Source of the DNA: Nonlabens xylanidelens
GTDB lineage: Bacteria; Bacteroidota; Bacteroidia; Flavobacteriales; Flavobacteriaceae
DNA length: 64,000 nucleotides
Reading direction: 5' to 3'
Assembly (NCBI RefSeq): GCF_002934445.1
Contig: NZ_PTJE01000001.1
Coordinates: 620,001 to 684,000, forward strand
The notes below the pieces were generated by a model. It had not been told where the DNA came from and did no database searches. It was given only the letters and a program-made list of their open reading frames with translations. This document shows positions 36,782 through 44,047 of the stretch, piece by piece. Every line of letters starts with the position of its first letter. The first letter of the stretch is position 1. Position numbers and translations under genes: made by a program.

Positions 36782-38212
36782 ATGTGTAAATTTTCTATTT
36801 TCCTAGCTTTTGTTTTTTGTGTTTTACTATCGAGCTGTAAGCCTGATAATAAGAATAAAGAATTATCGATACCGGAAGTTGCACTAGATAGCCTTATTGA
36901 TAGTTCGAAAAAAGATAGCCTTACTATAACAGTTGAGCTTCCAGCAGAAAGTTCTGTGATTTTGAATATGGTGGATAAATATTCCCAGCACTTCATTATT
37001 GAGCATATAAATAAAACAGATCAAGACAGTGTTTTTGAGACTACAATTTTAAATCCGCATAAAAATCAATTAATCAAGCATGGTATGAGAATGTTTGGTA
37101 GCAGTAAATTTGATAGACCGAGTACTTCAATTTTGATCAGTGATACTACTTCTGTTCTTAGTTTAGTCTATAAAGACGATAAACTATCTCTTACACAAGA
37201 AGATATGGCGCCAGATGTAACTCGTATGGTTGAAGCTTACGATAGTTTACAAGTCGCAGTTTTTAAGTGGAAAGGTGACGATTCAAAATTCATGAAATCC
37301 TTAGATAGTATCAAGAATTTGTATGATTTTCAATACTCTAGCAACACGTTTAATGTAGCGGACGAATTTAGTCAGATTGACGAAGAGCGTTTTAAAGCTC
37401 ACAAAGCACTCAATAAATACGGATATTATTCTGTTTTGCAAAAACTAGATTTTCAAAGCACTACTATCGATTCTATAATTAAGAATGAGTTTCTGTACAT
37501 GCCATATTCAGATGGAAGTGGAGTTGTTTTTATTTATTTAAGAAATGAAATTGAAAACATCCCTTTTGATAGTTTGAATAATCCCTTCTACACACAGGAA
37601 TATCGAGATAACCTCACTCATGGTTTAGTTAAATTCTTAAGTTTTTCAGATTATAAAAGAGCAGATAAATATTTAGATGCTAAGGAATGGCTGCGCACCA
37701 CTGATTATTACAAAGAAAATAGTAAACAGATTGAACGATTAATCACTCCTATGGATAAGAAGAAATTCAAATCTCTTTTAAGCAAATTTGAATTGCAAGA
37801 TGTTGATAGTACTACTATTCTTATAAAAGATGTGATTAAAAATCACCCATCTAAATATTATATGATAGATCTTTGGGCAACCTGGTGTGCGCCTTGTATA
37901 AGTAATATGAAAATGCTAGAAAAGATGTCTTTACCTAAGAGTTTGACTATTATTAATGTGAGCACCGACAAGCTTGAAAATTGGTATAAATGGAAAGAAA
38001 TGACTTTAGATTTAGGTCATGACGTGACTTATTTTGCAAAAAGAAAATCAGATGTAAATAAAGAGTTTTTAGATTTTATTGAGATAAAATCAATTCCTCG
38101 TTATGTGCTATTTGACAAGGATTTAAAACTCATAGACCACGATTTTTATGCTCCATATGAGCCTCAATTTAAAAGTAAAATAGGAGATCTTAAGAATCAT
38201 AAATACTGGTAA
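36782..38212 (+). CDS. Lipoprotein with C-terminal thioredoxin-like (TlpA-type) domain
   Basis: 476 residues. The lipobox is VLLSSC (about residue 19). The first about 345 residues are a region I do not recognise. The C-terminal about 120 residues form a thioredoxin-like domain with C369-A-P-C372 in IDLWATWCAPCISNM and the cis-Pro segment IKSIPRYVLFD. Such proteins reduce or isomerise disulfides in the periplasm. It follows the TPR protein, and both appear inserted into the envelope cluster. Confidence 0.85.
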   Translation: MCKFSIFLAFVFCVLLSSCKPDNKNKELSIPEVALDSLIDSSKKDSLTITVELPAESSVILNMVDKYSQHFIIEHINKTDQDSVFETTILNPHKNQLIKHGMRMFGSSKFDRPSTSILISDTTSVLSLVYKDDKLSLTQEDMAPDVTRMVEAYDSLQVAVFKWKGDDSKFMKSLDSIKNLYDFQYSSNTFNVADEFSQIDEERFKAHKALNKYGYYSVLQKLDFQSTTIDSIIKNEFLYMPYSDGSGVVFIYLRNEIENIPFDSLNNPFYTQEYRDNLTHGLVKFLSFSDYKRADKYLDAKEWLRTTDYYKENSKQIERLITPMDKKKFKSLLSKFELQDVDSTTILIKDVIKNHPSKYYMIDLWATWCAPCISNMKMLEKMSLPKSLTIINVSTDKLENWYKWKEMTLDLGHDVTYFAKRKSDVNKEFLDFIEIKSIPRYVLFDKDLKLIDHDFYAPYEPQFKSKIGDLKNHKYW

Positions 38213-38373
38213 TGTTTGAAAATAGCACGTATAATTTAATTTATAAGTTCTTCTAAATTTTTACCTTAGCATTTCAAAGATTTTTCTAGTATAAAATCAA
38301 CTAATCAAGAGGTAGAAAAATTCAGTTCCATCTCAATAATATATAAATTCCTACCTGAATAGGAATAACGCCT

Positions 38374-39390
38374 ATGAAAATAATCGTACCTATGGCAGGT
38401 CGTGGCTCACGACTTAGACCACATTCACTTACCGTTCCTAAACCATTAATCCCTATTGCAAACCAGCCTATTGTACATAGACTAGTTAAGGATATAGCAC
38501 GCATACTTTCAGAACCAGTTGAAGAGATCGCTTTTATTCTAGGTGATCCAGCTTTCTTTGGAGAAGAAGTGGTAAAAAGTTTAGAAAAACTTGCTGAAGG
38601 TCTAGGTGCCAAAGCTAGTATTTACCGTCAGTTAGAACCTCTTGGGACTGGTCATGCTATTATGTGTGCAGAGCCTTCTCTTTCTGGTCCGGCAGTAGTT
38701 GCTTATGCAGACACGTTAATAAGAGCAAGTTTTGAACTTGATCCTGCAGCAGACGCTGTTATATGGACCAAGCAAGTAGACCGCCCAGAAGCTTATGGTG
38801 TTGTGAAATTAAACGACCAAGAAGAAATTGTAGAGCTGGTAGAAAAACCAGAACAATTTGTAAGCGACCAGGCAGTTATAGGTATCTATTACTTTAAAGA
38901 AATAGAAAACCTTAAAAAAGAACTGCAATTTGTGATCGATAACGAGATCATTAACGGTGGCGAGTACCAGATCAACGATGGTATAAAAAGAATGATGGCT
39001 GCTGGAAATATTTTTAAAACAGGTACAGTAGACGAGTGGATGGACTGCGGTAACAAGAATGTTGCCATAGAGACCAACCAGCGCATCATGACCTTTATGG
39101 AAAAAGATGGAAGTGAAGAAATCAACTCGCAACCTACTCTAGAAAACTCAACTATCATACAACCCTGCGTTATCGATAGCAGTGTAGTTCTTAAACATAG
39201 TACCGTAGGACCGCACGTTTCTATAGGCGCAGGAACAGTCATAGATAACTGTACCATTACTAACTCACTGATACAGAAAAACTCTAGTATTAAAAATGCT
39301 ACATTAGACGAGGCTATGATAGGTAGTCACGTAAAATACGATGCTAATTTTACTAAAATAAGCATCGGTGATTATTCTACTATGGAATAA
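38374..39390 (+). CDS. Sugar-1-phosphate nucleotidyltransferase with left-handed beta-helix tail
   Basis: 338 residues. The N-terminal nucleotidyltransferase domain has the signature IIVPMAGRGSRLRPHSLTVP followed by KPLIPI, then the metal-site Asp in YADT and VEKPEQF. After about residue 250 hexapeptide-like repeats (NSTIIQPCVIDSSVVLKHST, VSIGAGTVIDNCTI) form a beta-helix tail. It should make an NDP-sugar from NTP and a sugar-1-phosphate for surface glycans. Glucose-1-phosphate thymidylyltransferase-like is my best guess; the sugar is not proven. Confidence 0.88.
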   Translation: MKIIVPMAGRGSRLRPHSLTVPKPLIPIANQPIVHRLVKDIARILSEPVEEIAFILGDPAFFGEEVVKSLEKLAEGLGAKASIYRQLEPLGTGHAIMCAEPSLSGPAVVAYADTLIRASFELDPAADAVIWTKQVDRPEAYGVVKLNDQEEIVELVEKPEQFVSDQAVIGIYYFKEIENLKKELQFVIDNEIINGGEYQINDGIKRMMAAGNIFKTGTVDEWMDCGNKNVAIETNQRIMTFMEKDGSEEINSQPTLENSTIIQPCVIDSSVVLKHSTVGPHVSIGAGTVIDNCTITNSLIQKNSSIKNATLDEAMIGSHVKYDANFTKISIGDYSTME

Positions 39391-39409
39391 TTATTGAAAA
39401 CAACAACTT

Positions 39410-40780
39410 ATGATCAAGTCACTTCACATTCTCTCGTTTATAGCTCTATTTTTCTTAAGTAACCTTATTGTTGCTCAAGAAGAAGTAACTTCAGACGATG
39501 TGAATGTGGATGATCTAGGTGATGTCTCTGACGGTTTTAAGGATAATTTTTTCAACGCACTTTCTGCAAAGGCTATCGGTAATCACGATAAGGCTATCTT
39601 ATTTCTAGAGGCTTGCGAAAAAATACAGCCAGATACTGGAGTGGTTCAGTTTGAAATGGGTAAGAACTATTTGATGAGTAACGCTTTCGCGAAAGCGGAA
39701 CAGAAAATCACTCGTGCCATAGAACTATCTGGAGAATCAGAATGGTTATTAGAAACTTTATATGATGTTTATAACAAACAAACGGAATATGAAAAATCAT
39801 TAACCGTACTTGAGAAATTGGCAAGAATTAATGAAAATTATGAGGAGCTGCTGCCATTTCAATACTTGAGAGCAAATAAAAATGAAGAAGCGCTAGCGAT
39901 TATAGAAAAACTAGATAAACGTCTAGGAGAGGACGACCGTCGCATACTGGTTAAAAGGCAGGTGCAAGCAAGACTAGGAGCAAATGAAGCTAGAGATGGT
40001 AATATTGAAGATCTAGAGGCTGCCATCGCTGCAAATCCCAAAGACGAAAAATCTTATATCAATCTCATTTACCTCTACAGTAAAAAGAATAATACAGATA
40101 AGGTTCAAGAAATAGCTGAGGAGCTGGATAAAAATTTGCCTAAAAGTGATAAAGCGCAACTTGCCCTTTATAAAATCTATCTAGAAGCTGGTAAAACACG
40201 CAAAGGAATCAGGAGCATGCAAAAGGTTTTTGAATCTACACAGTTTGATACAGAGACTAAAATAAATGTACTGAACGATTTTATACAGTCTGACGCTACA
40301 GACGTAGAAGATAATGATATTGATAACGCGATAAATGATTTTGCAGACCAGGTAGAAGATGTAAAAGCATTTAATGCACTGGGTGATTATTACCTTAAAA
40401 GAAAAGACGTAGGTAATTCTATAGCTTTTTATCAAAAAGGACTGGATATCGATAATAAGAATTACGACCTTATTAAAAAGATAGCGCTCTTAAGTATCGA
40501 TATAAAAGATTATAATAAAACAGTAGAGATTACTGAGGAGGCGCTGGACGTTTTTCCTGCGCAGGCATTGCTCTATTTGTTAAATGGTGTTGCACATAAT
40601 AAATTAAATGAACCAGATAAGGCGATAGATCAGCTAGAATCTGGATTGAGTTTTTTACTCGATGAGCCTAAGTTAGAAAGTGATATCTATCAACAACTAG
40701 CGATAAGTTATGATCAAAAAGGTGATACAACTAAAGCCGCAAAAATGCGTTCTAAAGTAAAGACGCTGTCTAAAAATTAA
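39410..40780 (+). CDS. Exported TPR protein of the envelope cluster
   Basis: 456 residues with a signal peptide (FLSNLIVAQE) and TPR-like helix pairs along most of its length (AIGNHDKAILFLEACEKI, ETLYDVYNKQTEYEKSLTVL, NALGDYYLKRKDVGNSIAFY, AHNKLNEPDKAIDQL, AISYDQKGDTTKAAKM). A palindrome copy (39682-39697) encodes AFAKA in MSNAFAKAEQK and fits into a TPR helix. It lies 19 bp after the nucleotidyltransferase and 2 bp before the DUF4292 gene, so it is co-transcribed with both. Confidence 0.87.
   Translation: MIKSLHILSFIALFFLSNLIVAQEEVTSDDVNVDDLGDVSDGFKDNFFNALSAKAIGNHDKAILFLEACEKIQPDTGVVQFEMGKNYLMSNAFAKAEQKITRAIELSGESEWLLETLYDVYNKQTEYEKSLTVLEKLARINENYEELLPFQYLRANKNEEALAIIEKLDKRLGEDDRRILVKRQVQARLGANEARDGNIEDLEAAIAANPKDEKSYINLIYLYSKKNNTDKVQEIAEELDKNLPKSDKAQLALYKIYLEAGKTRKGIRSMQKVFESTQFDTETKINVLNDFIQSDATDVEDNDIDNAINDFADQVEDVKAFNALGDYYLKRKDVGNSIAFYQKGLDIDNKNYDLIKKIALLSIDIKDYNKTVEITEEALDVFPAQALLYLLNGVAHNKLNEPDKAIDQLESGLSFLLDEPKLESDIYQQLAISYDQKGDTTKAAKMRSKVKTLSKN
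39682..39697. repeat. 16-bp palindrome, copy 10 (in TPR gene, AFAKA)
   Basis: Exact copy read as AFAKA within a TPR helix. Confidence 0.95.
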
Positions 40781-40782
40781 TA

Positions 40783-41538
40783 ATGAGATACTTAAAATAC
40801 GCATCCATAGTCCTTTTTATATTACTAGCCAGTTGTGGTGGTACACAACGCGCTGCAAATGATGCTACCGCTGCTGCAAAAAGATCTAAAGTAGTGAAGT
40901 CTCACAACGCTGCCCGAACTGATTTTGAAACCATGAAAGCCCGTCTTTCTATGAGTTATGATAACTCAAAAAACACGAGGTCATTTACGGTTAATTTGCG
41001 CATGGAAAAAGGTAAAAAAATATGGATGAGTGTGACCGTACTAGGTTTTACAGGTGCAAAGGTCTACATAACTCCAGACCGTGTGCAATTTTATGAAAAG
41101 CTCCATAGAAGATCTTTTGATGGCGATTTTAGCCTTATAAGTGATTTTTTAGGAGAAGAAATCACCTTTGAACAGTTAGAAGATTTGTTATTAGGTCAGG
41201 CAGTAGAGCCTCTGGATAATAAAGATTTTAAAATTGTAGATAACGAGTATCAGTTTAAACAAGAAGGCATCGTGACTAAGCTTTTCAGCCTGCGTCCGTC
41301 TGACTTTAAGGTTTCTGAGCAATCTATTGCTAAGCCGTCAGAAAATAGCTTCTTAAAAGTTAATTATACCGAGTATCAAGTGGTAGATGGAAGAATAATC
41401 CCAACTGAAGTAAAGATAGATGCTAACCAGCGCGACCGAGTTTCTAAGGTAGAGATGGAGTTTAAAAATGTAGAGTTTAATCAATCGATGACGTTTCCTT
41501 TCAGCATGCCATCTGGTTACAGTGAGTTTAAATTGTAG
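40783..41538 (+). CDS. DUF4292 lipoprotein
   Basis: 251 residues. The lipobox is LLASC (about residue 18). The mature part resembles DUF4292, a LolB-like beta fold found in Bacteroidota outer-membrane lipoproteins: TMKARLSMSYDNSKNTRSFT, GKKIWMSVTVLGFTGAKVYI, TPDRVQFYEKLHRR. The function is not established; its place before an EnvC-like protein suggests envelope assembly. It ends exactly where the next gene begins. Confidence 0.87.
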   Translation: MRYLKYASIVLFILLASCGGTQRAANDATAAAKRSKVVKSHNAARTDFETMKARLSMSYDNSKNTRSFTVNLRMEKGKKIWMSVTVLGFTGAKVYITPDRVQFYEKLHRRSFDGDFSLISDFLGEEITFEQLEDLLLGQAVEPLDNKDFKIVDNEYQFKQEGIVTKLFSLRPSDFKVSEQSIAKPSENSFLKVNYTEYQVVDGRIIPTEVKIDANQRDRVSKVEMEFKNVEFNQSMTFPFSMPSGYSEFKL

Positions 41539-42744
41539 ATGAAAAAGCACTTTTACTTATCGATATTGTTTTTGTTGTGTTTCGTTTTCGCGAAAGCGCA
41601 ATCAGAAAAAGCAGCTCTAGAACAACGTAAAGCAGAAATTCAAAGAGAGATCAATCAATTTGATAGGTTGCTCAAAAACGTGCGTAAAGAAGAAAAAACA
41701 ATGGTGCTGCTGGTAGAGACCATTGATAAAAAGATATTACGTACTCAAGAGATTATTAATATTACTAATAAGCAAGCAAATAATCTGACAAGGAATATTA
41801 AAGCTAATGCTGCTGAGATTAAAAAATTAAATACAGAGGTAAAAGCTCTAAAAGCAGAGTATGCAGAGATGATTGTGAAGTCATATAAATCACAAAATGA
41901 TCAAAGTAGACTGATGTTTTTATTGAGTTCTGAAGATTTTTTACAGGCTTATAAAAGAGTACAATATTTAAAATCCTATGCAGACTACCGTAAGAAACAA
42001 GCAGAAGAAATAACGATAAAATCCGACGCTATTGCAGCAAAAAATGTAGCGCTAGAAGAAGAGAAAAAAGAAAAGAATAAAGTTCTAGCACTCAATAAAA
42101 AGCAAAGGGCAGCACTTAAAATTGATAAAGTAGAACAAGAGAACCTGCTTGCGGTGGTTAAAGAAAACGAGAAGAAGTATGCCGCAGATATAAAGGTAAA
42201 AGCAAAAGAGCGCAACAAAATAGACCGAGAACTTAAAGCACTTATTGCAGCCGATATTAAAGCATCTAATAAAGGTAAAACAGGTGCCGTAGCAAATAAA
42301 TTCTTCTTAACACCTGAAGCAAAAATTCTAGCTAATAATTTTAAAAGTAATAAAGGCAAATTACCATGGCCGGTAGAAGAAGGTTTTGTTTCTAGACGTT
42401 ATGGTACGCAACCACACCCAGTAGTAAGATCGCTTACCATTGATTCAAATGGAATTAGATTACAAAGTCCTGGCGGTGCAAAAGTGCGTGCTATTTTTGA
42501 AGGCGAAGTGATACGTATTACAAAAAGTAAATATGGTATACTCGCGGTACACATAAGACATGGTAACTACACTTCTATATATGATAATCTCAAGTCTGTA
42601 AGTGTCGAAAAAGGAGATATGGTAAATACAAAAGATATCATAGGAGAAATTTTTACCTCTAATTCTGGAGAAACAGAACTTAAATTTGTCCTCATGCAGG
42701 ATAATGATACCGTAGACCCTGCACAGTGGATTGCGAGAAAATGA
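41539..42744 (+). CDS. EnvC-like murein hydrolase activator with degenerate M23 domain
   Basis: 401 residues. The signal peptide ends FVFAKAQ, where AKA comes from a 1-mismatch palindrome copy. A long coiled coil (about 22-255, rich in K, E, A) leads to a C-terminal LytM/M23-like domain (about 280-400; GFVSRRYGTQPHPV, GAKVRAIFEGEVI, GNYTSIYDNL). Where active M23 peptidases have the LHFE-type metal His, this protein has ELKFVLMQ, so it is probably catalytically dead. It would act as an activator of amidases in cell separation, as in E. coli EnvC. Last gene of the envelope cluster. Confidence 0.87.
   Translation: MKKHFYLSILFLLCFVFAKAQSEKAALEQRKAEIQREINQFDRLLKNVRKEEKTMVLLVETIDKKILRTQEIINITNKQANNLTRNIKANAAEIKKLNTEVKALKAEYAEMIVKSYKSQNDQSRLMFLLSSEDFLQAYKRVQYLKSYADYRKKQAEEITIKSDAIAAKNVALEEEKKEKNKVLALNKKQRAALKIDKVEQENLLAVVKENEKKYAADIKVKAKERNKIDRELKALIAADIKASNKGKTGAVANKFFLTPEAKILANNFKSNKGKLPWPVEEGFVSRRYGTQPHPVVRSLTIDSNGIRLQSPGGAKVRAIFEGEVIRITKSKYGILAVHIRHGNYTSIYDNLKSVSVEKGDMVNTKDIIGEIFTSNSGETELKFVLMQDNDTVDPAQWIARK
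41583..41598. repeat. Palindrome variant CGTTTTCGCGAAAGCG, copy 11 (AFAKA frame)
   Basis: One mismatch (second base of the GCT codon), so AFAKA becomes VFAKA in the signal peptide of the EnvC-like protein. Confidence 0.85.
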
Positions 42745-42773
42745 TTAACGATATTAGATTTTTGATTTTTCAC
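42743..42773 (+). repeat. Dispersed 3'-UTR repeat, copy B
   Basis: GATTAACGATATTAGATTTT followed by TGATTTTTCAC. It begins within the TGA stop codon of the EnvC-like gene. Confidence 0.7.
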
Positions 42774-42849
42774 AAAACGATGCTTGGTTGAGCGATAGTC
42801 GAAACCTATTTTGAACTTGACAAATATTTTTAAAGCAAGGAACTATTTT

Positions 42850-42894
42850 GATTAACGATTTGAGATCAAGGATATCAGATTTTTGATTTTTCAC
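42850..42894 (+). repeat. Dispersed 3'-UTR repeat, copy C
   Basis: GATTAACGATTTGAGATCAA then GGATATCAGATTTTTGATTT and TTCAC; a longer version with an insertion after the first half. Confidence 0.65.
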
Positions 42895-43032
42895 TCTTAT
42901 TGGAAATTACAAAAGTTATAGATTGATAGCGATTCTAGCAGATTGCGCATCAAAGGCGATATGATAAGTTGTAATTGTGTTTTTTCACAACGACACATGA
43001 GTTTAAAACTCCTTGCCTAGAAAGAGATTCAG

Positions 43033-43070
43033 GATTTAGGATTAATGAGGTTGACTTTTTGATTTTTCAC
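43033..43070 (+). repeat. Dispersed 3'-UTR repeat, copy D (degenerate)
   Basis: A diverged first half (GATTTAGGATTAATGAGG) followed by the conserved end CTTTTTGATTTTTCAC. Confidence 0.5.
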
Positions 43071-43103
43071 TTTTTTTGTAACGAGCAAGTCTTGGTTAAA
43101 CAT

Positions 43104-43147
43104 AAAAAACCGCTATTTACCTATGATTAGGTATATAGCGGTTTTTT
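43104..43147. terminator. Bidirectional terminator
   Basis: A 13-bp outer stem (43104-43116 with 43135-43147) extended by an inner TACCT/AGGTA pair, with A- and T-runs on the two sides. It serves the minus-strand thioesterase gene and can serve the envelope cluster. Confidence 0.85.
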
Positions 43148-43168
43148 AATGCTGGTAGTTTGTATACT

Positions 43169-43690
43169 TTATTCAGCAAATAGTGCTTTTAATTCTGTCG
43201 CGTCTTTTGCTTTCATTTTTCCAGCAAGAACAAGACTTAATTGCTTACGTCTTAAAGCTGCATCATAACGTTGCTTTTCAAGTTCGCTTTCTGGACTTAT
43301 AGGTGCAACTGCGATAGGTCTTCCAGTGTCATCTACAGCGACAAAGGAGTAAATGGCCTCATTTGCCTTAGTACGCTCACCGCTTTCACGATCTTCTACC
43401 CAAACGTCCATATAAACCTCCATAGAGGTCTTAAAAGCTCTTGTTACTTGTGCTTCTATGGTTACAACACTTCCCAATGGCACCATTCTATTAAAACCTA
43501 CATTATTTACAGAAGCTGTTACTACTATACGTCTAGAATGACGTCTGGCAGCAATACTCGCCGCGCGATCCATACGAGCTAGTAATTCACCACCAAAAAG
43601 ATTATTAAGCGGATTAGTCTCACTAGGTAATACCATATCAGTAACGGTAGTAAATGATTGTGAAGGTGTTTTAGCTTGCATAGTACTCAA
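43169..43690 (-). CDS. Acyl-CoA thioesterase, hotdog fold
   Basis: 173 residues. Typical cytosolic acyl-CoA thioesterase of the YciA/BACH group: MVLPSETNPLNNLFGGELLARMDRAA near the N-terminus contains the hotdog helix and the catalytic-type acidic residue. VTASVNNVGFNRMVPLGSVV and VDDTGRPIAVAPISPESELE follow. It hydrolyses acyl-CoA to free acid and CoA. A short leader and a TAnnTTTG box lie upstream. Confidence 0.9.
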   Translation of the reverse strand: MSTMQAKTPSQSFTTVTDMVLPSETNPLNNLFGGELLARMDRAASIAARRHSRRIVVTASVNNVGFNRMVPLGSVVTIEAQVTRAFKTSMEVYMDVWVEDRESGERTKANEAIYSFVAVDDTGRPIAVAPISPESELEKQRYDAALRRKQLSLVLAGKMKAKDATELKALFAE

Positions 43691-43698
43691 ATTTTTTG

Positions 43699-43706
43699 CA
43701 AAGGTA
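43699..43706 (-). promoter_or_regulatory. Promoter -7 box TACCTTTG of thioesterase gene
   Basis: Minus-strand TAnnTTTG box with only 8 nt before the ATG at 43690. No TTG at the usual spacing. Confidence 0.45.
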
Positions 43707-43970
43707 CTCGGTAATTAATGTGGTAAGGAATAATTTTAGAAAATATTGAGAAATAGACGCTCAACCTTTTTTTAATGTCATTCAACCTTTAATTCTACAG
43801 TTAATTATTGGATTGTGGAATTAAGTACTTTTCTTAATGATTATAATAAGATCTGTAAAAAGCTTGAATAACCACCATCTTTTAGTGAATAATCATGTGT
43901 TTAGGAGTTTTGCATAACTGTTTTCTGTCGTTACTGGTGTGTGATTTGTTAATAAAGCTTGTTATTAACT

Positions 43971-43986
43971 CTCTTTAGCGAAAGCG
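43971..43986. repeat. Degenerate palindrome CTCTTTAGCGAAAGCG
   Basis: Two mismatches to CGCTTTCGCGAAAGCG, both in the left half; the right half and the following AG are conserved. Probably a decayed copy. Confidence 0.6.
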
Positions 43987-44011
43987 AGACCCTAAAAATA
44001 ACCCACAAAAA

Positions 44012-44043
44012 AAACGCCTACAAGTCTAAACCTGTAGGCGTTT
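44012..44043 (-). terminator. rng terminator
   Basis: An 11-bp stem (44012-44022 with 44033-44043) with an A-run before it on the plus strand, giving a U-run for the minus-strand rng transcript. Confidence 0.8.
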
Positions 44044-44047
44044 ATAA

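Larger units (their letters stand above)
42745..43168. other. Repeat-rich intergenic region
   Basis: About 420 bp. It holds three copies of the GATTAACGAT...TTTTTGATTTTTCAC repeat (42743, 42850, 43033), a small TTGTG/CACAA hairpin near 42975-42990, and a terminator at 43104-43147. I see no gene. Confidence 0.65.
43691..44047. other. Intergenic region between thioesterase and rng
   Basis: About 360 bp. Contains the thioesterase promoter box (43699-43706), a degenerate palindrome (43971-43986) and the rng terminator (44012-44043). I see no gene. Confidence 0.6.

Noticed and set aside
38809-39257. Two overlapping minus-strand frames over the nucleotidyltransferase gene
   Set aside because: Antisense to strongly conserved coding sequence, with no promoter and no recognisable domain.
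41985-42359. 124-codon minus-strand frame rich in Ser, Ala, Leu and Phe
   Set aside because: It is the mirror of the Lys/Glu/Ala-rich coiled coil of the EnvC-like gene; such antisense frames arise automatically.
42745-43100. CRISPR-like array because of three similar repeats
   Set aside because: The copies differ in length and sequence, spacing is irregular, the same unit occurs singly elsewhere, and no cas genes are present.
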